Assembly: GCA_022839785.1 (NCBI GenBank) | Contig: JALHJW010000004.1 | Coordinates: 62,001-126,000 of the forward strand | Length of the DNA: 64,000 nucleotides | Direction: 5' to 3' | Source of the DNA: Desulfovibrio sp. | Lineage (GTDB): Bacteria; Desulfobacterota; Desulfovibrionia; Desulfovibrionales; Desulfovibrionaceae | Shown here: piece after piece, positions 48,833 to 56,105 of the stretch | Layout: each line of letters opens with the position of its first letter | Position numbering within the stretch: the first letter of the stretch is position 1 | The notes under the pieces: model-generated | Database searches by the model: none | The model's input: the letters and a program-made list of their open reading frames with translations, nothing else | What the model was told of the DNA's origin: nothing | Program-made: the position numbers and the translations under genes

Positions 48833-50034
48833 CACATCGCCTCCGCGTTGGTGTGGGATGCGCCGAGTTCCGCAAGGCAGCGCACCAGGCTCGACAGGCC
48901 GGAGCTGGGCAGAAGCTTGAGAGGCTTGAGGTCGTGGCCGCACAGCGCCTTGACCCGCAGGCAGGCGTCGTGGCTGACGCAGTCCAGGGGGCAGATGACC
49001 GCGTCCACGGCGTTGACCAGCCGGGGCAGCAGCCGTCGCGACTCCTCCACCCCGCCGTCGTGGTGAACGAACTCCCCGCCCAGCCGTTCGACCAGTTCGC
49101 GGTAGTGGCGCACGAGATTGGTCCTGCCGCCGACGTACAGGATGCGCTTGCCGCACAGGAGCGGCCCCGGGCACTGCGTGGTCCCCGCCTCGGCGCAGGC
49201 CTCGGCGCAGCCGGGACATTCGGGCGCGGACATGCGGCGGACGAGTTCCTTCTCCAGGCAGGCGATTTCGGCGCTCTTGCCGTCCAACTCCATGGAGGCC
49301 CTCTCCAGACGCTGCTCGGCCTCTCCGAGGCGCTGCCGCAGCGTCCGCACGGCTCCTTCCAGCTCCTCGACGACCCCGGCCTGCAGCGTCAGGGAATGCT
49401 GCAGGGCGGAGTTCTCCTCGGTGAGCACGGGCGCGGCCAGGACCTTCGCGTTCTGGCGCAGCCGTTCCAGTTCCTTGGCCATGACCATGATTTGCTGCTT
49501 TTTTTCGTGATTGTCGCGTTCCAGGTCGCGGATGCGCGCGCTGAGCTGGGTGCGCATGGCCGCGTGTTTCAGGGACAGGGCGTCGTGGTCGTGCTGCAGC
49601 CTGCCCAGGCGCTGGATGTCCGCGCGGTTGGACGCGCCCACGAGGTGCGAGAGCATGTGGACCTCGCCGAATATCTCGTTGCGCAGCCCCTCGGATGTGT
49701 GCGGATTGCTCAGCACGGCCCAGTACGGGCCGGGGATGTCCCCATTCTCCCTGGCCTCGTGCCACAGGGCGCGGATGGCGAAGTCGTCCCTGGCCTTGGC
49801 GAAGCGCTTCACCACACCGCCGTATTTGGCGTTGAGCAACTTCTCCACAGCCTTGGCTTCCCGGCCGGCATGCTTGCACAGGTTCACGAAGGTGGCGTGG
49901 ATCACGAATTCGGAAAGGTTCTGGTCGAGCGGCATGGCCAGCCGCCTGATGATGCGTTTGAGTTCGGACAGGCTCAGGCAGGTGCCGATGATGGAGCATT
50001 GAAAGTCGGCTTGTTCCCAGAGTCGTCGCTTCAT
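48832..50034 (-). CDS. DUF2325 protein with coiled coil and Cys cluster
   Basis: A 400-residue protein. The N-terminal 135 residues are helical (LWEQADFQCSIIGTCLSLSE), followed by a coiled coil (about 150-265), a Cys cluster at 273, 276, 280, 288 and 294 (CPGCAEAC), and the DUF2325 domain (about 296-375) with ILYVGGRTNLVRHYRELVE, HHDGGVEES and CPLDCVSHDACL. DUF2325 has no fixed function; the Cys pattern implies a metal or redox site. It is the first gene of an operon with a promoter (50118-50145) that overlaps a Fur-box-like sequence, so iron control is inferred. GGGAGACGCC precedes the ATG. Confidence 0.8.
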   Translation of the reverse strand: MKRRLWEQADFQCSIIGTCLSLSELKRIIRRLAMPLDQNLSEFVIHATFVNLCKHAGREAKAVEKLLNAKYGGVVKRFAKARDDFAIRALWHEARENGDIPGPYWAVLSNPHTSEGLRNEIFGEVHMLSHLVGASNRADIQRLGRLQHDHDALSLKHAAMRTQLSARIRDLERDNHEKKQQIMVMAKELERLRQNAKVLAAPVLTEENSALQHSLTLQAGVVEELEGAVRTLRQRLGEAEQRLERASMELDGKSAEIACLEKELVRRMSAPECPGCAEACAEAGTTQCPGPLLCGKRILYVGGRTNLVRHYRELVERLGGEFVHHDGGVEESRRLLPRLVNAVDAVICPLDCVSHDACLRVKALCGHDLKPLKLLPSSGLSSLVRCLAELGASHTNAEAM

Positions 50035-50117
50035 GGCGTCTCCCGTCTCCTGCGCGGGGCTTCCGCGCGTGCTGCGTCTCCGGATGCGCTTCGCTGCTTC
50101 GGCATCCTTGCCTCGTC

Positions 50118-50145
50118 TTTAAATGAAAATGAGAATCAATGTCAA
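50118..50145 (-). promoter_or_regulatory. Sigma-70 promoter with a Fur-box-like operator in the spacer
   Basis: On the minus strand TTGACA (50145-50140), a 16-base spacer and TTTAAA (50123-50118). The spacer and its flanks read, on the plus strand, AATGAAAATGAGAATCAATG (50122-50141); its TGAAAAT-G-AGAATCA core resembles the 7-1-7 Fur consensus TGATAAT-N-ATTATCA with three mismatches. Fur bound here would cover the promoter. The start of the DUF2325 gene is about 77 bases downstream of the predicted transcription start. Confidence 0.65.
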
Positions 50146-50148
50146 CTT

Positions 50149-50178
50149 AGGCCCGCTCCATTTTGCATGAGCGGGCCT
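50149..50178. repeat. 10-bp inverted repeat upstream of the Fur-type promoter
   Basis: AGGCCCGCTC (50149-50158) and GAGCGGGCCT (50169-50178), loop CATTTTGCAT. It sits just upstream of the -35 box on the minus strand and 93 bp beyond the stop of the 84-residue ORF; it may be that gene's terminator. Confidence 0.5.
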
Positions 50179-50270
50179 GCGATACGCGCGGATGCCCTGC
50201 GCCGAGAGCGGTTCACCGGAAAAATTTTTCTGGGCGGGGCCGGTGGGGCAGAAAAGGCGACCGGAGCGGG

Positions 50271-50525
50271 TCAGCAGCAGGAGAAGGCGTTGCGCACCAG
50301 GGTTTGGGAGCGGAAGGCCTCGTCCCTGGCGAACTTGCGGCAGAATTCGAGCATGCGTCTGGCCGAGGCCTTGGCCGGGAAGACCTTGCGCACCGGATTG
50401 CCGTGCAGGTCGAGGAAGGGGACGCCGTTCCGGAACACGGAGAGGAGCGGGCGCGGCGCGGCCTCGTCGGTAGCCCCGAGCGCGAAGGTGAAGTCGTCGA
50501 AGACGGCAAAGGCGTCGGCGGTCAT
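50271..50525 (-). CDS. 84-residue small protein of unknown function
   Basis: ATG at 50525, preceded by AAGGGGGGACAG, a strong site. MTADAFAVFDDFTFALGATD, then FRNGVPFLDLHGNPVRKVF and a terminal Cys pair. No known family. It lies between the DUF2325 operon and a divergent periplasmic binding protein. A second ATG eight codons upstream has no ribosome site. Its location next to the Fur-type promoter suggests, but does not show, an iron link. Confidence 0.55.
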   Translation of the reverse strand: MTADAFAVFDDFTFALGATDEAAPRPLLSVFRNGVPFLDLHGNPVRKVFPAKASARRMLEFCRKFARDEAFRSQTLVRNAFSCC

Positions 50526-50661
50526 GATCTGTCCCCCCTTCGCCGTCATCTATCCTCCCCGGCGTCCGGGCGCAACGCGGATTCCCCCTGCCGGGCTTGA
50601 TTTCCCCCGCCGCGCGGGCAATAGAACTGCAGCAACCCAATCCTCAGCCTGGAGGGACCGC

Positions 50662-51801
50662 ATGCTGCTCCGCATCCTCTGTCTCCTCGCCCTGCTCGCC
50701 CCGCATCTCGGGGCCGAGGCCCGCGCCGTCCAGCCGGTGCGCCTCGGCGCCGTCTTCAACCTCACCGGTCCCATGGCCGCCATCGACGTGCCCGGCCTGG
50801 AAGGCGCGCTCCTGGCGGTGGAGCGGATCAACGTCGCGGGCGGGGTGCTGGGCAGGCCTCTGGAACTGGTGGTGCGCGACGGCAAAAGCGACACGCAGAC
50901 CGTGGCCGCGGCCGTGCGCGACGTGGTGGAGACGCAGAAGGTCCCGGCCGTGCTCGGCCTGGGCGATTCCACGTACGTGCTGGCGGCTGCGCCCGAGGCG
51001 ACCCGGCGGGGCGTTCCCTTCCTGACCTCCGGCGCGACCCTGCCCGACCTGCCGGACACGCTGGGGCCGAACCTCTTCATGGCCGCCTTTGGCGACGACG
51101 CCCAGGCCGAGGCCGTGGCCCGTTTCGCCCGCGAACGGCTGCAGGCGGAATCCGTGGTCGTGCTGGCCAACCGGGCCTTCGACTTCACCCGCGCCCTGGA
51201 CAGGGCCTTCCGGGAGTCCTTGGCCAAGCTTGGCGGCCGCATCGTGGGCCACGTGCAGTACAACGCGGGCGAGACGGCCTTCGCTGCGGAACTGGCCGCC
51301 CTGACGCGGCTGTCCGCCCCGGCGGAGGCGCTTTTCGCCTCCGCCGTGCCCGAGGACGCCGTGGCCCTGGTGCGCTCGTTGCGGCTGGCCGGATTCAAGG
51401 GCCCCATCCTCTCGGGCGACGGCTTCGACACTCCCCTGCTCGATCAGCTCGGCCCGGATCAGGCCCGTGAGGTCTACTACGCCACCCACGTGGCCTACGA
51501 CGATCCGGACCCCCTGGTGCAGCGCTTCGTCAACGACCATCTCGCGCGCTACGGCCGCGCTCCGCAAAGCGGTTTTGCGGCCCTGGGCTACGACGCCGTG
51601 GGCCTGCTGGCCGACGCCGTGCGCCGCGCAGGCGGCGCCGACTCCGCACGAATCCGCGACGCTCTGGCCGCGACCACAAACTTCGTGGGCGTCACCGGGG
51701 CCATCGCCTATCCCGAGGGCCGCCGCGTGCCGCAGAAGCCCGTGGACATTTTGGCCTTCGAGGACGGCCGTTTCCGCTTCGTCACCGAGATGAAGCCCTG
51801 A
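50662..51801 (+). CDS. Periplasmic binding protein, LivJ-type (branched-chain amino acid/amide family)
   Basis: 379 residues with a signal peptide (MLLRILCLLALLAPHLGA, cleaved near residue 23) and a type 1 periplasmic-binding fold: RLGAVFNLTGPMAAIDVPGL, INVAGGVLGRPLELVVRDGK, PAVLGLGDSTYVLAAAPEA and GFAALGYDAVGLLADAVRRA. Such proteins feed Liv-type ABC transporters or act as ligand sensors. No permease or ATPase gene is next to it; it is solitary, so the partner is elsewhere or it is a sensor. A GGAGGGACCGC site precedes the ATG. Confidence 0.88.
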   Translation: MLLRILCLLALLAPHLGAEARAVQPVRLGAVFNLTGPMAAIDVPGLEGALLAVERINVAGGVLGRPLELVVRDGKSDTQTVAAAVRDVVETQKVPAVLGLGDSTYVLAAAPEATRRGVPFLTSGATLPDLPDTLGPNLFMAAFGDDAQAEAVARFARERLQAESVVVLANRAFDFTRALDRAFRESLAKLGGRIVGHVQYNAGETAFAAELAALTRLSAPAEALFASAVPEDAVALVRSLRLAGFKGPILSGDGFDTPLLDQLGPDQAREVYYATHVAYDDPDPLVQRFVNDHLARYGRAPQSGFAALGYDAVGLLADAVRRAGGADSARIRDALAATTNFVGVTGAIAYPEGRRVPQKPVDILAFEDGRFRFVTEMKP

Positions 51802-51818
51802 TGCGTCGGGCCACCATA

Positions 51819-51863
51819 TTTTGACACACAAGCAGTTTGTCAAAAATACTATTTGACTATCAA
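51819..51863. promoter_or_regulatory. Operator-like dyads and promoter region of the metal ATPase gene
   Basis: AT-rich stretch with a dyad TTTTGACA (51819-51826) / TGTCAAAA (51838-51845) and a second perfect 11-base palindrome TTGACTATCAA (51853-51863). TTGACA at 51821 and TACTAT at 51847 give a promoter with an over-long 20-base spacer; TTGTCA and TTGACT are other -35 options. Repeated TTGAC/GTCAA half-sites suit MarR-type dimers, and a MarR gene follows the ATPase. Confidence 0.5.
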
Positions 51864-51930
51864 GCTAAGAGGTCGTAGCTCCTTTCACACGTTGCAGCGT
51901 GCGCCGATTCCGCACGCGAAAGGAGCACGC

Positions 51931-53853
51931 ATGATCGGCCGCTTCGCCAACCTCGGACAATACCGCGAACTGCTTCCGGGGCGGGACCTCGCCCTGTGTC
52001 TTCTGGGCGGCCTGCTGGCCCTGGCCTCCTTCCTCGTTTCCGGATGGCGTCAGGATGCCGGATGGCTCGCCGCCGCCCTGGCCCTGCTCTCCTTTGCGCT
52101 GAACGGCCTGCCCGTGGTCAAGGAGGCCGCGGCCGGGCTCATGGAGCGGCGCATCAACGTGGACGAGCTGGTCAGTCTGGCCTTTGTCGCCTGCCTCATT
52201 CGCGGCGAATTCCTCACCGCGGCCGGAGTCGCCTTCATCATGAAGCTGGGCGCGCTGGCCGAAGGCATGGTCAGCGACTCGGCCCGCCGCTCCATCCGCG
52301 ACCTCGTGGCCGTCTCGCCCGAGGAGGCCGTGGTCGTGCGCGACGGACGCCGGGACACCGTGCCCGTGGCCCAGGTGCGGCCCGGCGACGTGGTCCTGGT
52401 GGGCCCGGGCGAGCGCGTGCCCGTGGACGGCGTGATCCGCTCCGGCCTCTCGGCCTTGGACGAGTCGTCCATCACCGGCGAGTCCCTGCCCGCGGACAAG
52501 CAGGCCGGGGACCAGGTCTTCGCAGGAAGCCTGAACCACACCGGCGTGCTGGAGATCGAGGCCGCGCGCGTGGGCGAGGACACCGTGCTCGGCCGCGTGG
52601 TGCGCCTGGTGGAGGAATCCGAGTCCCACAAGCCCGAGGCCGTGCGCTTCATCGACCGCTGGGCGACCTGGTTCACGCCCCTGGTGCTGGCCGTGGCCGC
52701 TGCCGCCTGGGCCGTGACCGGCGACGTGGACCGCGCCATCGCCGTGCTCATCGCGGGCTGTCCCTGCGCCCTGATCATGGCCGCGCCCACGGCCACCGTG
52801 GCCGCCGTGGGCAGGCTCTCGCGCGCCGGAATCCTGGTCAAGGGCGGCCGCCACCTGGAGGCGGCCGCCGCGGTGGACGCCGTGCTCTTCGACAAGACCG
52901 GCACACTGACCGTGGGGCGGCCCCGCGTGGACGAGATCGTGCCCATGGACGCCGTGCCCGAACAGGAGGTCCTGACCTGCGCGGCCTGCGTGGAGGACGG
53001 CTGCTCCCATCCCCTGGCCCTGGCCGTACTGCGCGCGGCGCATTACGCCAGGATCGCCTGGGCGCGCGCCTCGGACGTGGCCCACGAGATCGGCGCGGGC
53101 GTGCGCGGCATGCTCGGCCAGAGCCTCGTCGAGGTGGGCGGCGCGTCCTTTGCGGGCGGCGAGACGGCCCTGCCAGCTCCCATGCGCCTGTGCCTGGAAA
53201 AGATACGCGAGCGCGGGGCCACCCCTCTGGTGGTCTACCGCGATCGGCGACCGCTGGGCGTCATCGGCGTCTCGGACACGCCCCGTCCCACGGCCGCGTC
53301 CGCCGTGGCCGCGCTGCGCCGGGCGGGCATCGACCGCGTGGCCGTGCTCTCCGGCGACCATGAGCGGGCGGCGCGGAACGTCGCCGCGGCCGTGGGCATT
53401 AGCGAGGTCCATGCGGGCCTTAGGCCCGAGGACAAGCTCGCCGTGCTCTCGGCCATGCGCGGCCAGGGCCGCCGGGTGATGTTCGTGGGGGACGGGATCA
53501 ACGACGCCCCGGCCCTGGCCCGGGCGGACGTGGGCGTGGCCATGGGCGGCGCGGGCACGGACGTGGCCCTGCAGAGCGCCGACGTGGTCCTGGCGCGCGA
53601 CGACATCGCAGCTCTGCCCTTCCTGCTCCGCCTCTCGCGGCGCATGCTCACCGTGGTCAAGGTCAACGCCTTCCTCGGCGTCTTTTTCAACGCCGCAGCC
53701 ATGCTCGGCGGGGGACTGGGGCTTCTCTCGCCCCTGGGCGCGGCCGTGGCGCACAACGCGGGCTCCATCCTGGTGGTGCTCTCGGCCGCGTCCCTGGCCT
53801 TCGCCAGGGACGCCGACGCGGCCGGGGTTGCGCCCACGGCCGGGCTCGGTTAG
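51931..53853 (+). CDS. P1B-type heavy-metal-transporting ATPase
   Basis: A 640-residue inner-membrane ion pump. Domains: about eight helices in total, actuator TGES (ESSITGESLP), the metal-site CPC (277-279) in AGCPCALIMAAPTA, phosphorylation DKTGT (Asp321), HP locus (SHPLAL) and hinge GDGINDAPALA. No N-terminal metal-binding domain is present. The last helices contain HNAGSILVVLSAASLAF, which does not clearly fit the known Cu, Zn/Cd/Pb or Co specificities. AAAGGAGCACGC precedes the ATG; a MarR regulator begins 11 bp after its stop. The metal is open. Confidence 0.9.
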   Translation: MIGRFANLGQYRELLPGRDLALCLLGGLLALASFLVSGWRQDAGWLAAALALLSFALNGLPVVKEAAAGLMERRINVDELVSLAFVACLIRGEFLTAAGVAFIMKLGALAEGMVSDSARRSIRDLVAVSPEEAVVVRDGRRDTVPVAQVRPGDVVLVGPGERVPVDGVIRSGLSALDESSITGESLPADKQAGDQVFAGSLNHTGVLEIEAARVGEDTVLGRVVRLVEESESHKPEAVRFIDRWATWFTPLVLAVAAAAWAVTGDVDRAIAVLIAGCPCALIMAAPTATVAAVGRLSRAGILVKGGRHLEAAAAVDAVLFDKTGTLTVGRPRVDEIVPMDAVPEQEVLTCAACVEDGCSHPLALAVLRAAHYARIAWARASDVAHEIGAGVRGMLGQSLVEVGGASFAGGETALPAPMRLCLEKIRERGATPLVVYRDRRPLGVIGVSDTPRPTAASAVAALRRAGIDRVAVLSGDHERAARNVAAAVGISEVHAGLRPEDKLAVLSAMRGQGRRVMFVGDGINDAPALARADVGVAMGGAGTDVALQSADVVLARDDIAALPFLLRLSRRMLTVVKVNAFLGVFFNAAAMLGGGLGLLSPLGAAVAHNAGSILVVLSAASLAFARDADAAGVAPTAGLG

Positions 53854-53864
53854 GGAGGATGCCC

Positions 53865-54281
53865 ATGTCCGACGCGCACCGTCTGTCGCATCTCATCGTC
53901 GAGTTCTACGAGAAACTCTCCTCCTGGGAGCACTGCGTGGTGCGCGGCAAGGGGCTGACCCTGCCGCAGATGCACACCATCGAGATCCTGGGCGCGCACG
54001 GCCCCATGCGCATGAAGGAGCTGGCCGAAAAGATGGGCGTGACCACCGGCACCCTGACCGTGCAGGTGGACCGCCTGGAGGCGCGGGGCCTGGCCCGGCG
54101 CGTGCCGCACCAGCGCGACCGCCGCTCCTGGCTGGTGGAGCTGACCGACAAGGGCGCGGCCTACTTCGAGGAGCACGACGGCCTGCACGAGCGGCTGACC
54201 GGCGAGATCACCGCCGCGCTTTCCGACGAGGAGCGCGCCGTGGTCGCAGCCGCCCTGGAGAAGATGAACCGCCGCTTCTGA
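53865..54281 (+). CDS. MarR-family transcriptional regulator
   Basis: A 138-residue winged-helix regulator. KGLTLPQMHTIEILGAHGP, ELAEKMGVTTGTLTVQVDRL and RRVPHQRDRRSWLVELTDKG give the MarR core and wing; the HTH is near residues 48-72. It overlaps or adjoins the ATPase gene (11 bp), which together with the TTGAC-type dyads before the operon suggests autoregulation and control of the pump. The ATG at 53865 follows AGGGAGG by six bases; an ATG two codons earlier is too close to that site. Confidence 0.88.
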   Translation: MSDAHRLSHLIVEFYEKLSSWEHCVVRGKGLTLPQMHTIEILGAHGPMRMKELAEKMGVTTGTLTVQVDRLEARGLARRVPHQRDRRSWLVELTDKGAAYFEEHDGLHERLTGEITAALSDEERAVVAAALEKMNRRF

Positions 54282-54411
54282 GCCTTGCTTTTTCCGGCAG
54301 CCGCCCTATACGTTAGACATGCGGGGTCGCCCCTTTCGCCGAGCCGTGTCCCCCCGGCTCCCTCGCAGGGCGGTCATTTCGCGGAGCGGCCCTTCGGGCC
54401 GGGGAGGCTCC

Positions 54412-54777
54412 ATGCCGCCCCAGGGATTTCTCTGCAAGCGCTGCGGCCACTGCTGCGCCGACCTTTCCGACTCCTTCCGCAACACGGCCAGCAAGGCCGA
54501 CATGGAACGCTGGCTGGCCGCCGGGCGTTGGGATATCCTGCGCCACGTGCACACCCTCATGGAGACCGACGAGGAGGGACACAATCGCATCGTGGGCTGG
54601 CGCGTCTGGATCGAACCGGACACCGGCGCCTGGTGCGAGGCCGCCTGCCCCTGGCTGCGCCGGGAGGACGGCCGTGCCTCCTGCGCCATCGGCGACCTTA
54701 GGCCCGACTACTGCCGGAACTTCCCCCTGACGCGCGGCCACGCCGAGGACGTGGGGTGTCCGGGATTCTGGGCCTGA
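54412..54777 (+). CDS. YkgJ-family cysteine-cluster protein
   Basis: A 121-residue protein with the YkgJ cluster pattern: FLCKRCGHCCADLSDSF near the N-terminus, then CEAACPWLRREDGRASCAI and DLRPDYCRNFPL. The eight Cys presumably bind a zinc or iron-sulfur cluster; the biochemical role is unknown. GGGGAGGCTC precedes the ATG. It stands between the MarR gene and the convergent fliM. Confidence 0.82.
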   Translation: MPPQGFLCKRCGHCCADLSDSFRNTASKADMERWLAAGRWDILRHVHTLMETDEEGHNRIVGWRVWIEPDTGAWCEAACPWLRREDGRASCAIGDLRPDYCRNFPLTRGHAEDVGCPGFWA

Positions 54778-54849
54778 GCGGCCGCCCGGCTGCAGTCCTC
54801 CGCCGGAGGGCCGCGGTCCGTGGCTCCCCTGTCCCGGCGTTCCTGGCCC

Positions 54850-54890
54850 AAAAGCAAAACGCCCCGGCGACTGCCGGGGCGTGCATGTTT
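54850..54890 (-). terminator. Terminator behind fliM
   Basis: Stem ACGCCCCGGC (54859-54868) / GCCGGGGCGT (54873-54882) with loop GACT; on the minus strand it is followed by TTTTGCTTTT. It ends the fliM transcript 17 bp beyond the stop and lies between convergent genes. Confidence 0.8.
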
Positions 54891-54906
54891 CGGGGAGGGC
54901 GGACGG

Positions 54907-55884
54907 CTAGAACCGCGGTTCTTCCTCGCGCACGATCTGGATGGCGCTGTTGCTCTTCACCTTGCCGGGCGAGACGTGGAACTTGCGGATGCCTTCCACC
55001 TCGGCGTCCAGAAGGTCGTCGTCGTCCGTGTCCAGGAGCAGGATGTCGCCCTCCTCCAGGTTCAGGAGCTGGCGGCCGGTGATGCTCGTACGGCCCAGCC
55101 GGACGACCATCTCCACCATGATCTGCATCATCTGTTCGCGGAAACGGTTGTGCCAGGCATGGTCCACTTCCAGGCGCTCGGACTGGAAGGAGGCGTGCAG
55201 CTTGGAGCGGATGGGCTCCAGCATGGCGTAGGGCAGGCAGGCGATGAGGGAGCCGATGGCGTTCTCCAGCTCCACCTCGAAGGTGATGACCATGACCACG
55301 TCCGAGGGCGGCACGATGGCCGCGAACTGCGGGTTGACCTCGGAGCGGACCAGCTCGATGTGCACCTCGTGCACCGGGCTCCAGGCCTCTTCCATGTTGG
55401 AGAGGCAGATTTTGACCACGCGGTCGATGAGCCCCTGCTCGATGGCCGTGAAGTCACGGCCCTCGACCTTGGGCTGGCCGCCCGAACCGCCGAGGAAATT
55501 CTCCACCAGGGAGAAGACCAGGCGCGAGTCCACGATGAGCAGGCCGTTGCCGCGCAGCGGGTCCATCTTGAAGATGTTGATGCTCGTGGGCACGGGCAGG
55601 GAGCGCATGAAGTCGCCGAACTTGGACATGTCCAGCGAGATGGGGTTCACGTCCACGCGCTTGCGCATGGCCGTGACCATGGAGTTGGTGAAGAGGCGCG
55701 CGAAGCGGTCGTTGACGATCTCCATGACCGGCATGCGGCCACGGATGATGCGGTCCTGGTTGGAAAGGTCGAAGCTGACGACGCCGGAATCCTCGTCCGG
55801 TACGTCGGTCTCCGCTTCGACTTCGCCGCCCGTCAAACCCCTGAGCAACGCATCGACTTCGTCCTGCTGCAGAATCTTGCCCAT
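54907..55884 (-). CDS. fliM: Flagellar motor switch protein FliM
   Basis: Part of the C-ring that sets rotor direction through CheY-P binding. The 325 residues carry the N-terminal CheY-binding motif LQQDEVDALLRGL at residues 5-17, the FliM-type IIRGRMPVMEIVNDRFARLF (near 49) and the SpoA domain with ITGRQLLNLEEGDIL and ILLLDTDDD near the end. FliN and other switch genes are not next to it; a terminator follows directly. Divergent from the unknown 593-residue gene. cheZ at the right edge supports a motile, chemotactic cell. Confidence 0.95.
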   Translation of the reverse strand: MGKILQQDEVDALLRGLTGGEVEAETDVPDEDSGVVSFDLSNQDRIIRGRMPVMEIVNDRFARLFTNSMVTAMRKRVDVNPISLDMSKFGDFMRSLPVPTSINIFKMDPLRGNGLLIVDSRLVFSLVENFLGGSGGQPKVEGRDFTAIEQGLIDRVVKICLSNMEEAWSPVHEVHIELVRSEVNPQFAAIVPPSDVVMVITFEVELENAIGSLIACLPYAMLEPIRSKLHASFQSERLEVDHAWHNRFREQMMQIMVEMVVRLGRTSITGRQLLNLEEGDILLLDTDDDDLLDAEVEGIRKFHVSPGKVKSNSAIQIVREEEPRF

Positions 55885-56105
55885 ATCCGCTCCGGACGGC
55901 GCTCGGCCGCCTCTTTTTTCTGCCTAGCACGATTCGCGGACGGCGAAAAGGGCGCACCCCTGCCGCCGGTCCGAAGTCCTATCAAGATTCGTTCCAGGCA
56001 GAAAACGCCGACGTTCCCGTCATTGCGTCTTTCCTCTTTCCATTATGCTTCCGATGAGATACATACGGTCAGCGTCAACAACTCCATCTATCGGCATTCC
56101 CCCCG

